NCBI RefSeq assembly: GCF_011752995.1
Contig: NZ_VWWL01000040.1
Span: 1 to 41,243, forward strand
Source: Burkholderia sp. Ax-1724
GTDB taxonomy: Bacteria > Pseudomonadota > Gammaproteobacteria > Burkholderiales > Burkholderiaceae
Direction: 5' to 3'
Length of the DNA: 41,243 nucleotides
Under the pieces are notes generated by a model, which saw only the letters and a list, made by a program, of their open reading frames with translations, was not told where the DNA came from and ran no database searches. Position 1 is the first letter of the stretch. Every line of letters begins with the position of its first letter. This document shows positions 1-9,356 of the stretch, piece by piece. The position numbers and the translations under genes were made by a program.

Positions 1-896
1 GCGGCGTTGCCGAGCTTGTCCTTCACGTACGGGTTCTGTGCCGCGCCCCCCGGCCCCATGACATTCTGGCGCGACGTCATCTGTTCGATGTACAGATCGA
101 TCATGCCGCGTGCGTAGCCGATGATGAGCCGCTCGCGCTGCGCGATCGTGCCGATGAAGATCGCGAGTTCGAAGTCGGCCTTCGAGACGAACGGCGCGAT
201 CAGCTCCAGCCAGAACGCGGCGACGAGGCTGCGGTAGAACGGGTCGGTCGGCAGCGGCAGCGTGAGGCCGCGCTCCAGATGCGACGAGCCGCTCGTCATC
301 ACGGGCCGCAGCAGCGAGCCGAGCGCGAGCATCGCGCCGCGCAGGCGCACCGGGTGGCCGCTCGCGAGCAGCATCCGTTCGAGGCCTTCGAGCGTCTGGT
401 GCTCGACGAAGTCGTTGAAGGTGCCGTCGTGCGGGTTGCCCGTGCCGCCCACGTCCACCGGCACCTGGGTTTCGCCGAGCGCCTGCAGCGCGCCGGCCGG
501 TTCATTCGCGCCGAGCAGCGGCTGCATCTGCTGGGCGGCGCGCGACCACAGCCGCGCGAACGCGAGCGGGCTGCGCGCGAGGAAGGCGAGCGGCTGCTCG
601 ACTTCGAGCGCCGTGGCGGCGAGAAACGGAAAGCGCCGCGACGACTGATCGTGGCTCGCCACCATGTGCCCCGCGATCGCGAGCTTGCTCTGCGAGCCGA
701 GAAACGCGAAATGCATCGGCTGGGCGTCGCCGTAAACGATCTTCCAGCGAGGGTCGTCGGCGAGCAGTTCCATGGCCTGGGCGATCCAGCGGTCTAGCGT
801 TTGCAGCAACTGCGGATTGTGCGCACTTTTGACGAAGTCGCCGCGCGACGGAATCTTGCCGAAGTACGCGATCTGCGCCTGAACGGACTGCGTCAT
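1..896 (-). CDS. tagF: TagF (ImpM/SciT) T6SS-associated protein, 3' end cut off
   Basis: TagF-family proteins are accessory or post-translational regulators of type VI secretion. About 298 residues are visible; the C-terminus lies beyond the left edge. The N-terminus reads IAYFGKIPSRGDFVK (residues 8-22), the hallmark start of the TagF/ImpM family, followed by an acidic-aromatic domain containing WKIVYGDAQPMHF. The ATG overlaps the tssM stop codon (ATGA), so translation is coupled to TssM. Family assignment comes from recognised motifs and the tssM-tagF order common in Burkholderia T6SS loci. Whether a C-terminal extension or fusion exists cannot be seen. Confidence 0.88.
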   Translation of the reverse strand, partial: MTQSVQAQIAYFGKIPSRGDFVKSAHNPQLLQTLDRWIAQAMELLADDPRWKIVYGDAQPMHFAFLGSQSKLAIAGHMVASHDQSSRRFPFLAATALEVEQPLAFLARSPLAFARLWSRAAQQMQPLLGANEPAGALQALGETQVPVDVGGTGNPHDGTFNDFVEHQTLEGLERMLLASGHPVRLRGAMLALGSLLRPVMTSGSSHLERGLTLPLPTDPFYRSLVAAFWLELIAPFVSKADFELAIFIGTIAQRERLIIGYARGMIDLYIEQMTSRQNVMGPGGAAQNPYVKDKLGNA

Positions 897-3800
897 TGCG
901 CGGTTCCTCCTGTCTGGTTGGGCGTCGTCGCCACGGTGGCGGGTGCCGCGCCGGTGCCGCTCGTAGCTGCGGCCGCAGCCGGGTTGGCCGCGCCGGTGCT
1001 GGCGATCGACGAGGGCAACTGCACGCCGCTCAGGCCTTGCTGTTGCGGCGCGCTGGCGCTCGCGGCGGTGGGCTGCGAGCTGCTGACGATGCGCATGCTG
1101 ACCGACACTGTCACGCTGCCTTGCGTCCACGTGAGGTCGAACGTGCCGTCCGGATGACGCGTGCGTTGCGCCGAGTTGATGAGCTTCTCGAGACCGTAGC
1201 GGCCCGGCTCGTTGACGAGCTGGATCGTGCGGCCGTCGAACGTGGTGGCCGACAGCGAGGCGCCCGGCGTGCCCTGCGGATTGGGCCACACGAAGTTGCT
1301 CCACTGCGGCGGCGTGTTGCGGTAGCGCATCTGCTGGCCGTCGATGGCGATCGTGTACTCGGTCGTGCCGCTCGATGGCTGCGGCAGGATCTGGAACACG
1401 GTCTGCGGTTCGCTCGCGCCGCCTGCGCCCGCGCCCGCCGCGCCGCCCGAGAGCGGCGCCACCCAGCGCGCGAAGCCGCTGGTGAAGTCGGGCGTGAGCG
1501 CGAGGCCCATGTCGCCCCAGGTCCGCGCCGAGAGCGTGTCGCCGCGGCGCACGGCGAGCGGCCCGAGCGTCGTGCCGACGAACTTCGAGATCGCGCCGTC
1601 CGGCCCGAACATCTGGGCGATTTCGCTGGCGCCGGCCTCGACCTTCGCGGTGCCCGAGAACGGGTACTTGTTGGCAAGCGAAGCCTGGAACGGCTGGTAC
1701 ACCTGCGCGTTCCACACCTTGTTGACTTCCACGCTCGCCGGCTGGATCACGACCGCATAGGCCTGCATGAGCGGCCGCACGAGCAGCGGGCGCAGCGTTT
1801 TGCGCTGCGTGTCGGTCAGGCCCGTGAGCATCTGCTCGTCGACGAACTTCAGCGAATCGGCGAGTTCGGAGCCGTTGCCGTCGAGCGTTTGCTGCATCAG
1901 CTGACGCGCGCCCGGACCCGGGTCGCCCTGGTTCTTGATGAGGTTCAGCCGCGTGCGCACCTTCGAGAGCGTGTCCATGTAGCCGCCGAGCAGCGACGCG
2001 TTGTCGTGCGTGACGACCATGCGGCCGAGCCCCGCGAACGCCTGGCCGATCGGGCCCATCGACGGTTCGACCGGATTGCCGTTGAGGTCGAGGTTGGCCG
2101 TGACCGGGCTGCGCGAGAACCACTGCTTGACCCAGCCCATCACGCCGCTTTCCGCGTGCCTGATGCTCACGTGCACGAGCGAGGGGTTGTCCCAGGAGGT
2201 CTGGTCGTAGGCGGTTTCGAGGATCTTGCGGATCGGCGAGTCCTGCGGGTCGCCGAGGCGGTTCATCGCGTCGACGGCCTGACCGAACGTGCCGAAGTCC
2301 TGCACGGCGATGCCCTGCATGAACTTCTGCCAGTTCTCCGCATATTCGGTCTTGTACATCGCGACGAGCGCCTTCTGGATCTGCTCGGGGCTGCCTTCGA
2401 GCGTGAGATCGTCCTGCGCCGAGGTGTTGAGCACCCAGTCCTTCGCCTGCAGCTCCTTCGTCGCGGCGTCGCGGATCGCGGGCTGCACGTACTGGAACCA
2501 CGCCTCGCGCGTGAAGGTGCCGGAAATCGCGTAGCTGCCCGCGATCAGCGAAGTGTTGGTGTCGCCGACGATGCGCGCGACCGTCATCGGCGCGAAGCGC
2601 GTCGAGGCGCGCGCCTTGATCTCCTCGTAGACGCGCTGGCGGGCCGGCATGCCGCGCACCACGTGGCGCAGGTCTTCGCGCGTCTGGTCGACGAGCGCGA
2701 GATTCGCGTCGATCATCGGCCAGTCGTCGTCGGAGACGCGCGAGAGGTAGAACGTGATCATGCGCTCGGCGCTCTTGATCATCTCGTCGCGCGGCATGTT
2801 GCCGCGATTCGTTTCGAGCCAGCCGCGCCAGAAGCGCGCGATCTGGTCGCTCAGGTGCGCCGCTTCGACATGGCGCTTGTCGGAGAGCATCAGGTAGGTC
2901 TTGAGCGCGTTGTAGGCGTCTTCGACGCTGGTGGGCGAGGCGTCGCTATAGAGGCCGCCCTGGTTCGTGGCCGCCATCGCGGTGTGCGCCGAGACGGGCG
3001 TCGCGGCCGCATCGGGCGCGCGCGAGAGCGGCGCCAGCAGTTCGGGGTGCGCGTCGACGTCCTTGAGGAACGAGGCGAGATTCTGCGAGACGGGCGTGAG
3101 CATGATCTGCTTCACGCCGCTGTAGTACTCCTGCAGCAGATGCTGTTCGAGCCGGTCGCCCTGATAGAGGCCGAGCGAGACCGCGAGCGGCCGGTCGCGG
3201 CGGAACTGTTCGAGTTGCTCGATGCGGTCTTCGAGAATGTCCATCGCCTGCAGGCGCGATTGCAGGTCGTTGCGGTTCTGCTGAAGGCGCTCGACGTTGT
3301 CGAGATCGGCCTGCACGTTCGCCACGAGCTGCTGGTTGCCGATGGCCGACCACGTCCAGCCGCCGAGCGCGAGCGCGAGCACCGCGACGAAGCCGAAGAA
3401 CGTGGCATAGCGCAGGCGCGTCTTGGCAGGGCTCGCGAACTGCCGCACCGTTTGCCGGTCCGCGAAGATCACCTTCGAGAACAGATCGCGCAGGAAGAAG
3501 CCGTTCTTCGAGAACGCGCTGTGCGGCTTGGGCAGATCGTCCGTGGCAAGCGCGAAGCGGTTCGCGATGCGCTGCGCGGCGGCGCTGTTCGTCTCGCCTT
3601 CCTGCAGCGCGCTCGTGAAATAGAAGCCGCGGAAGATCGGCTTGTACTGGAACGGGTTGTTCTCGAACAGCGTGGCGAGGAACGCGCGCAGCGCCGGCTT
3701 GATCGCCGAGAATTCGAGCGGGAAGCTCAGTTGCCCCGGCGCAAGCTGCTTGCCGCGGCTGATCGACATCTGCGCGATGCTGATTTCCTTGAGGCCGTCG

Positions 3801-4732
3801 TAAAGCTCCTCGAAGCGCTCGTCGAACAGCGCGACGATGTCGCGCTTCTCGTCGGGCTCGTAGGGCAGCGTCGCGCCCCACACTCGGTCGTATTCCTGGC
3901 GGTCGTTGCCGCTGAAGAACTCGGTGAAGCCGGTGATCAGGTCGGCCTTCGTGAACATCACGTAGACGGGCGCGAACACTTCGAGCTTCTCGGTCAGTTC
4001 CTGCACGCGCTGGCGCAGGTTCTTCGCGAGGTTGATCGCGAACTCGGGGCGGTTGCCCGTCAGCTCGGCGATGCTCGCGGTGACGATGATGCCGTTGATC
4101 GGCGCTTTCGGACGGTAGCGCTTGAGCAGACCGAGGAAGCCGAGCCATTCGCTGCGGTCTTCCTCGTGGACCGAGTAGCGGCCCGCCGTGTCGAGCAGGA
4201 TGCCTTCCGTCGTGAAGAACCAGTCGCAGTTGCGCGTGCCGCCGATGCCGTGCACCACGGCGTTGTGCTTGTCGGCGAACGGGAACTGCAGGCCCGAGTT
4301 CAGCACGGCACTGCTCTTGCCGGCCGCCGGGTTGCCGATGACGATGTACCACGGCAGCTGATAGAGCGCCGAGCCGCCGGAAAGCTGACCGATCTTCGAG
4401 GTCTTGATGGTCTTCACGGCGTCGACGAGCCGGGTGCGCAGCACATCCAGATCCGCCTGCCCGGTGGGCCCGGCGGGGGCGGCCGGGCCGTTCTCGGTCT
4501 GCGCCTGCTGTTCGAGCATGTCGCCGAGCTTGCGGTTCGCGCGGCGCACGCGCATGCGCTGCCAGAGCCAGAACAGAAGCCGGATCACGAGCAGCGCGCC
4601 GAGCACGACGGCGACCCACACGAGGTCGATCTGTAGTGCGTCGGCGGCGATGATCAGCACGGCAGCGAGCGCGATCACGCCGATGATGGAGAGCGTGCGC
4701 TTGTGAGTCAACACGTTGAGGAGGCGTTGCAT
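893..4732 (-). CDS. tssM: TssM (IcmF-like) T6SS inner-membrane complex protein
   Basis: TssM is the large inner-membrane subunit of the T6SS membrane complex, spanning to the periplasm to meet TssJ. The 1279-residue length is normal. Two N-terminal membrane segments lie at about residues 14-31 and 37-57. A cytoplasmic NTPase-like domain carries a Walker A loop GNPAAGKSS at 133-141, and a third membrane segment lies near 444-462. A long periplasmic domain follows, ending in an Ala/Gly/Thr-rich low-complexity tail. The ATG at 4732 begins MQRLLNVL. The Walker A lysine is intact, so ATP/GTP binding is possible. Its stop overlaps the tagF start. Confidence 0.96.
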   Translation of the reverse strand: MQRLLNVLTHKRTLSIIGVIALAAVLIIAADALQIDLVWVAVVLGALLVIRLLFWLWQRMRVRRANRKLGDMLEQQAQTENGPAAPAGPTGQADLDVLRTRLVDAVKTIKTSKIGQLSGGSALYQLPWYIVIGNPAAGKSSAVLNSGLQFPFADKHNAVVHGIGGTRNCDWFFTTEGILLDTAGRYSVHEEDRSEWLGFLGLLKRYRPKAPINGIIVTASIAELTGNRPEFAINLAKNLRQRVQELTEKLEVFAPVYVMFTKADLITGFTEFFSGNDRQEYDRVWGATLPYEPDEKRDIVALFDERFEELYDGLKEISIAQMSISRGKQLAPGQLSFPLEFSAIKPALRAFLATLFENNPFQYKPIFRGFYFTSALQEGETNSAAAQRIANRFALATDDLPKPHSAFSKNGFFLRDLFSKVIFADRQTVRQFASPAKTRLRYATFFGFVAVLALALGGWTWSAIGNQQLVANVQADLDNVERLQQNRNDLQSRLQAMDILEDRIEQLEQFRRDRPLAVSLGLYQGDRLEQHLLQEYYSGVKQIMLTPVSQNLASFLKDVDAHPELLAPLSRAPDAAATPVSAHTAMAATNQGGLYSDASPTSVEDAYNALKTYLMLSDKRHVEAAHLSDQIARFWRGWLETNRGNMPRDEMIKSAERMITFYLSRVSDDDWPMIDANLALVDQTREDLRHVVRGMPARQRVYEEIKARASTRFAPMTVARIVGDTNTSLIAGSYAISGTFTREAWFQYVQPAIRDAATKELQAKDWVLNTSAQDDLTLEGSPEQIQKALVAMYKTEYAENWQKFMQGIAVQDFGTFGQAVDAMNRLGDPQDSPIRKILETAYDQTSWDNPSLVHVSIRHAESGVMGWVKQWFSRSPVTANLDLNGNPVEPSMGPIGQAFAGLGRMVVTHDNASLLGGYMDTLSKVRTRLNLIKNQGDPGPGARQLMQQTLDGNGSELADSLKFVDEQMLTGLTDTQRKTLRPLLVRPLMQAYAVVIQPASVEVNKVWNAQVYQPFQASLANKYPFSGTAKVEAGASEIAQMFGPDGAISKFVGTTLGPLAVRRGDTLSARTWGDMGLALTPDFTSGFARWVAPLSGGAAGAGAGGASEPQTVFQILPQPSSGTTEYTIAIDGQQMRYRNTPPQWSNFVWPNPQGTPGASLSATTFDGRTIQLVNEPGRYGLEKLINSAQRTRHPDGTFDLTWTQGSVTVSVSMRIVSSSQPTAASASAPQQQGLSGVQLPSSIASTGAANPAAAAATSGTGAAPATVATTPNQTGGTAQ

Positions 4733-4997
4733 AAGCCGGTCAGGTCCTGGTGCCTTGGGTGCTGTTTGTCGTGGTGTGCGGGGGCGTCACGTGCGCTGCG
4801 CGCTCGGGCAAAGCCGGCCGTGGCAGCCGGGACGCATGGGGGGATTCATGTTCGGCCGGGGCGGGAAGCGGATGGCGCGGCGCCCGATGCGGCGCCGCCA
4901 GAGGTGTTGTCGCCGTGATGGGCGGCAAGGTCGGTTTTGTCACCGAGCGGAATGAATGAACGCCCCATAAAACTCCCCATTTATTTCCTGTCGCGCC

Positions 4998-5855
4998 TCA
5001 TTTGACATTTGCCGGCGCGCGACCCAGTACGAAGCCGGGTTTGTGATATTCGACGTGGCCCAGATCCATCAATTTCCAACGGCCGCCCCAGGTCAGTCCT
5101 ACCTGTTCGGCCACCTGGCCATATAACTGATAGCCCCGCATCGCCCAGGGGTCTTTTTCTGAAATGACGAGCTTGCCGTCGCGCAGAAATGCGTTGTCGG
5201 CCGCCAGTCCGTATTGGTGATAGCTTTGGAAGGCCGCCGCATTAGTCACATTGCCGCCCATTTGCGCAAGCCGGTTTTGCCGCTCGGGGCTGCGGTAACC
5301 TTCCAGCAATGCCATTTCATAACCGTATTGCTCGCGCATGATTTTATAGACGAGCAATAGGCGCGTGCGAAAATCGGCATCCAGCAGATTCCAGTCGCGG
5401 CTCGCATCGTGCAGCTCGGGCCGTACCTGCTCGACCTCCTTCGTGGTAAAGGCCTCGGGAGGCAGCGGTGGCGGCGGAATCAGCTGCTCGCCGTTCAGCA
5501 GGGCAGCGATTTTTTCGTCCGGTACCCGGGGTGTGTCATCGTATTGAAATAGCTGATGGCCGCGCAATGCAATTGCAATCAGCGGCGGCGTCGCAAGAAT
5601 ACATGCGGTAATGAAAATCGGCAAGCGCCGCCTGATAAGTATATTTTTCAGGCCGGTCATTCGCGAATGGGAAAAACTTGCCGATCTAAAAAGGTGGCTG
5701 CGCGCGTGAGTCGCGCTTGTCGACGCGCGACGAATAATTACGCTATGCAATTCGAATAGCGTGCTGAAAACCGTCGCACGCACGGCCGGCAATAGCAATA
5801 GCGCGGCGAGCGGCACGGCAATGGCGAAATAGACGACGAGAGCAATGGCGACCAA
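4998..5855 (-). CDS. Membrane-anchored M15-family peptidase, TagX-like
   Basis: Predicted zinc peptidase acting on peptidoglycan crosslinks, perhaps to let the T6SS cross the cell wall, as proposed for TagX L,D-endopeptidases. The M15/VanY signature S-x-H-x(2)-G-x-A-x-D is present as SYHQYGLAAD (residues 211-220), giving ligands His213 and Asp220. HVE at 267-269 supplies the catalytic Glu and another His, and GYRSP at 186-190 fits the family. Two hydrophobic segments (about 1-27 and 78-98) precede the catalytic domain, placing it in the periplasm. The start is uncertain: the only early candidate is TTG at 5855, and the next Met (residue 66, near 5660) would drop the first segment. The gene is visibly AT-richer than its neighbours. 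Confidence 0.82.
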   Translation of the reverse strand: MVAIALVVYFAIAVPLAALLLLPAVRATVFSTLFELHSVIIRRASTSATHARSHLFRSASFSHSRMTGLKNILIRRRLPIFITACILATPPLIAIALRGHQLFQYDDTPRVPDEKIAALLNGEQLIPPPPLPPEAFTTKEVEQVRPELHDASRDWNLLDADFRTRLLLVYKIMREQYGYEMALLEGYRSPERQNRLAQMGGNVTNAAAFQSYHQYGLAADNAFLRDGKLVISEKDPWAMRGYQLYGQVAEQVGLTWGGRWKLMDLGHVEYHKPGFVLGRAPANVK

Positions 5856-5990
5856 AAGCGAACCCGCGTGGTGGTAATTGTTTTTTGTAAAGCTTGATTT
5901 TAGAATCAGCGCTGCCCGAAGCTGGGCCGCCTCGTATTATTGCGGTGAAACAGGCCCGATTCAATGAGCACGATTCGAAAGAGACAGTAA

Positions 5991-6920
5991 ATGAGTGCGC
6001 CGGACAACTCCACCCCCAAAGCTCCGCCCAGCCTGCTGGCCGACAAAGCCGCCGATGCGAACGCGCCCGGCGCGCCGCCTGGCGGCTCACGCATCCTCGC
6101 GAATCTCGAGGGCCGCGTCGTGCCGCCAGCCTCACCGCCTCGCGAAGGGCGCTCACGCGCGCCGCTCGCGGTGGCGGCACTGCTGGTGATCGGCGCCGCC
6201 GCCTTCGGCGCGTGGCACGTATTCGAGCGTGGCGAGCCTGCGGGCCACGCGACACCCGCGGTCGTCGCCGCCGTGGACAGCGGCGCGAAAGCCCCCGCGG
6301 TCGCGGCCAGCTTGCCCGCGGCCGCTTCGGCGCCGCAAGCGGCCACCATCGTGGCCGATGACGATTCCGCCGGCGCGAAACAGGCCGCCAATGAGGCCGC
6401 CGATGCCGGTGCGTCGGCGGCGGTCCCGGACGATGCCCGGCTTTCCCGCGCGCTGGCCGACGGCGCGCGCGATGCGGGGGCGAGCGCGCCGTCCGCCGGC
6501 GCCGTGCCCACCGTACCTATTGCCAGCGCGTCCGCGAATCCGAACCACAAGCATGCGGCCAAGGCTGCCGAAACCCGGCACGAAGCGAAGGCCGCCGGGC
6601 ATGCCGCGAACGCCAGGGAGGAAGCTCTCGCGAAGAAGCGGCACGACAAGCGCGCGACCGGCCAGAAGGATGATTCCGATGCCGATCTGCTGGCCGTGCT
6701 GGTCGCTCGCACGAAGCCCGCGAACGGCAAGGACGCCGCCGTGCATACGACGAAGGCGAAGGTGCAGACCGGCAAGCCGCTGACGCTGGCGGAACAGGTC
6801 AAGGCCTGCGGCGAGCGGGGCTTCTTCGAGGATCAGCTGTGCCGCTGGCGCGTGTGCGACGGGCATTGGGGCAAGGACCCGGCGTGCCCCGAGGCGGCGC
6901 GCGTGAGTACCGAGCATTGA
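5991..6920 (+). CDS. Ala-rich single-pass membrane protein next to T6SS genes
   Basis: Not assigned to a named family with confidence; proteins of this layout occur at the edge of Burkholderia T6SS loci beside the M15 peptidase (TagY-like naming is only a guess). It has 309 residues: a Pro/Ala-rich cytoplasmic N-terminus (1-55), one membrane segment at about 58-76, and a long Ala/Lys/His-rich linker (80-260). The compact C-terminal domain holds four Cys in the pattern C-x(10)-C-x(4)-C-x(8)-C, which could form two periplasmic disulfides. ATG at 5991 follows a GAAAGAGAC ribosome-binding site. It is divergent from the M15 gene, with a shared 135-base AT-rich promoter region. No secretion motif was recognised. 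Confidence 0.7.
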   Translation: MSAPDNSTPKAPPSLLADKAADANAPGAPPGGSRILANLEGRVVPPASPPREGRSRAPLAVAALLVIGAAAFGAWHVFERGEPAGHATPAVVAAVDSGAKAPAVAASLPAAASAPQAATIVADDDSAGAKQAANEAADAGASAAVPDDARLSRALADGARDAGASAPSAGAVPTVPIASASANPNHKHAAKAAETRHEAKAAGHAANAREEALAKKRHDKRATGQKDDSDADLLAVLVARTKPANGKDAAVHTTKAKVQTGKPLTLAEQVKACGERGFFEDQLCRWRVCDGHWGKDPACPEAARVSTEH

Positions 6921-6925
6921 GCCGC

Positions 6926-6963
6926 GCACCTTTGAATGACGCGCTGGCGTTGTTCAGAGGTGC
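6926..6963 (+). terminator. 17-bp stem-loop directly after the membrane-protein gene
   Basis: Arms GCACCTTTGAATGACGC and GCGTTGTTCAGAGGTGC pair over 17 positions, three of them G-U wobbles in RNA, around a GCTG loop. It begins 6 bases after the stop codon at 6920. No U-run follows, so it may act as a 3'-end stabiliser or a Rho-assisted terminator rather than a classic intrinsic terminator. Confidence 0.55.
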
Positions 6964-7145
6964 ATGTGTGCTGGCACGGTTCAGTGCGAGCCGCGCATCA
7001 TGAGCCATGCTGCTGCCGCCGTATCCGCGGGAAGCGGCGGCGCGGCATCACGTAGATCGAGCCGGTCAAGCCGGCATCGCTGCCGCGCGCCTGGAGTCTG
7101 TTCTTGCGCGCGGCGCGTTTGTCCTGCGCGCCGATCGCCCCAGAC

Positions 7146-7862
7146 TCACAACGTATATTTCAGCAGGGGTCGGCCGTTTAGCGGCTGCGTGTCGCGCGCA
7201 TTGAACGCATAGTGCTGCCGGAACGCTTCTATGTCCGCACCCGACAGCGAGACCGGTTCGTTCAGCACGTACCATTCGACGTTTTCGGATAGCGGCGGCG
7301 TCGTCAGCGAGCCGAGATAGTGGTAGTAGCAGTTCATGCAGTCCGGCACGAGCGCAGCGGCGTCGAACGAGTCGAGCGGCACGCGAACGTCGCGCTGCGC
7401 GGCGCGCACGAGCGCGGCGAATTGTTCGTTGCCGGCCCCCTCGCGATATAGCACCGCAATTACCGCAAGCCGGCCGTCCTGCGCCTTGAATACGAAGTGC
7501 CCTTCGAGCGGATGGCGTAGGCCGTCGATCGTGTGCTCGGCCGGCGCGTGGAAATGCGCCTGCATCAACCTGAAGTGACGGCCGCGAATCGTCGCGGCGC
7601 TCTTCGCCGGCACGATCTGCACGGTGTTGCCGTTATCGACGACGCTCGCGCCTTCGCCCGTCACGTGCATCACGATCGCGTCGTTCTCGTCGGGCGTGCA
7701 TTCGGCCAAGGTAACGTCCTCGCCGCGGATCTCGATCGGCGACTGCGATTCGCCCGATTCGAGGTGCCATTCTTTCTGATGGCGGTAGTCGAGCGGGTCG
7801 TCCTGCGACGGCGAAGCCGCCTCGGCATGTTGCGCGGGAATCGGGCGGATCGGGTTTGACAT
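7146..7862 (-). CDS. Alpha-class carbonic anhydrase without signal peptide
   Basis: Interconverts CO2 and bicarbonate using a zinc ion. The 238-residue protein carries the alpha-CA core: QSPI at 40-43, the zinc ligands His103 and His105 within QAHFHAPAEH, the third ligand His122 in LEGHFVF, and YLGSLTTPPLSENVEW around 182-197. The start at 7862 (MSNPIRP) is chosen for its GAGAGG ribosome-binding site about 7 bases upstream; an upstream open extension lacks support. Bacterial alpha-CAs usually carry an export signal, but this N-terminus is hydrophilic, so the enzyme looks cytoplasmic. It lies 189 bases downstream of the DUF445 gene on the same strand and may have its own promoter. Confidence 0.9.
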   Translation of the reverse strand: MSNPIRPIPAQHAEAASPSQDDPLDYRHQKEWHLESGESQSPIEIRGEDVTLAECTPDENDAIVMHVTGEGASVVDNGNTVQIVPAKSAATIRGRHFRLMQAHFHAPAEHTIDGLRHPLEGHFVFKAQDGRLAVIAVLYREGAGNEQFAALVRAAQRDVRVPLDSFDAAALVPDCMNCYYHYLGSLTTPPLSENVEWYVLNEPVSLSGADIEAFRQHYAFNARDTQPLNGRPLLKYTL

Positions 7863-8051
7863 GCAATTACCTCTCGGGTCGACGATGGTGCATCGGCGCG
7901 ACGGCGCTGGCCGGCGCACAAGCAAAGCAGCGGCAACGACGGCGGGGTTCGGGCGCGGTTGCCGGGCCACATCCGTTTGCATCTTGTACAACGGCAAAGA
8001 CAGCGCCATGACATCCCGCGGCCGGGCGGCTGCGCGCTCGACGGGCTGGCT

Positions 8052-9341
8052 TCACGACAGCAGACGTTCCGCCACGAAGATGCCCAATCCGACCAGTCCG
8101 CCGATCAGCGTCCCGTTGATACGGATGAATTGCAGGTCCTTGCCGACTTGCAGTTCGAGCTTGTCGATCAGCGTCGCGGTATCCCAGCGGGCGACCACGC
8201 CCGAAATAAAGCCGCCGATCTCGCTGCGGTTCGGCACGATTGCGGTGTAGACAAGCTGCTGCGCCCAGCGATTGACCAGCACGCTGACCTCGGCATGCGT
8301 ATCGAGCCACTCGCCGGCTGCCGCGAGGCCACGCGCGAGGACTTGCTGCAGCACCCCCTCGCGCGCCGCCAGTTCGACCTGCAGCCTGTCGCCGGCCTCC
8401 GTGCCCAGCCATTCGAGGTAGCCGTCCAGCACCGCGCCGTCGAGCACTTCCGCCTTGATCCGCTCGCCCTCTTCGAGCAGTTGCGGGTCGTCGGCGAGAC
8501 GCGTCATCAAGCCGTCGAGCATGCCGCGGTACTGCCGGCGCCAGACATGCCCGGGGTCCTCACGCGCCGCGTCGATGGTTTTTTGCAACTCGGCGAGGAA
8601 CGCGTCCGTCACCTTGTCGTCGACCCAGCCCGGCACCCAGCGCGCGCTGCTGCCGGAGACCGCGCGGCGAATGTTGTCCTGATGCGCGTCGATGAAATCC
8701 TGCGCCCGGTCCAGTGCGGTGTCGAACGTGGCCTCATGATGTCCTCGCGCCACCAGCACCGACAGCAAGCGGCCGAGCAGCGGCGCCGCGGCAATGGAAT
8801 CGATGCCTTTGCGCACGAGGCCGAGACTGTAGTCGCGCACTTCGCGACTACCCAGCGAGTCGAGCAGCAAGGGAAACAGATGCTGCAAACGGTCGGCAAC
8901 CTGCGCGGCATGCTCGGGAGCGCGAATCCAGCGTGCCGCCCAGCCCGCCGCGTCAATCGCTTCGAGGCGGCCCGTCACTTCCGCGGGCGTCAGGAAATTG
9001 CTCGCGACAAAAGCGCCGAAACTCTCGCCGATCCGCACCTTGTGCCGCGCGATCACCGCGGTATGCGGCAGCGGTACGCCGAATGGATGACGGAACAGCG
9101 CCACGACCGCGAACCAGTCGGCGCAGGCGCCGACCATCGCCGCTTCGGTAAACGCATGGACATAGGCGAGCCAGGGCCAGTGCATCCGCGCTATCGCGAT
9201 CGAAGTCGCGACGAACAGGATCAGCATCAGAAGCAGCAAGCCGCCCGCCAGCCAGCGCATGCGTCTGAGCTCGATGCGGCGCAGGTTGACCGCGAACCGC
9301 GCCGCGGTTGCGTCGGAGCCCCTCGGCGGCTTGCTGACCAT
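8052..9341 (-). CDS. DUF445 family membrane protein
   Basis: 429-residue protein of the DUF445/YjiN family, whose biochemical role is unknown. It has an N-terminal membrane segment (about 30-52, rich in Leu/Met/Ile), the conserved segment HAFTEAAMVGACADWFAVVALF (about 62-83), a long amphipathic alpha-helical middle, and a C-terminal hydrophobic segment GTLIGGLVGLGIFVAE. It starts 15 bases after the EcsC gene stops, so it is probably the last gene of the metal-ATPase operon. The next gene, a carbonic anhydrase, is 189 bases on. Function is unassigned; context suggests a membrane-shaping or scaffold role, which is inference only. Confidence 0.83.
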   Translation of the reverse strand: MVSKPPRGSDATAARFAVNLRRIELRRMRWLAGGLLLLMLILFVATSIAIARMHWPWLAYVHAFTEAAMVGACADWFAVVALFRHPFGVPLPHTAVIARHKVRIGESFGAFVASNFLTPAEVTGRLEAIDAAGWAARWIRAPEHAAQVADRLQHLFPLLLDSLGSREVRDYSLGLVRKGIDSIAAAPLLGRLLSVLVARGHHEATFDTALDRAQDFIDAHQDNIRRAVSGSSARWVPGWVDDKVTDAFLAELQKTIDAAREDPGHVWRRQYRGMLDGLMTRLADDPQLLEEGERIKAEVLDGAVLDGYLEWLGTEAGDRLQVELAAREGVLQQVLARGLAAAGEWLDTHAEVSVLVNRWAQQLVYTAIVPNRSEIGGFISGVVARWDTATLIDKLELQVGKDLQFIRINGTLIGGLVGLGIFVAERLLS

Positions 9342-9356
9342 TACGCCAGGCCGAAG

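Noticed and set aside
896..4636. A 1246-residue open frame on the plus strand opposite tssM
   Set aside because: It is the antisense shadow of tssM; its Arg/Ala/Glu-rich composition is typical of GC-rich reverse frames and no family is visible.
7862..8009. Longer carbonic anhydrase with an N-terminal extension
   Set aside because: The extension is Arg/Pro-rich without signal-peptide features, and the short start has the good ribosome-binding site.
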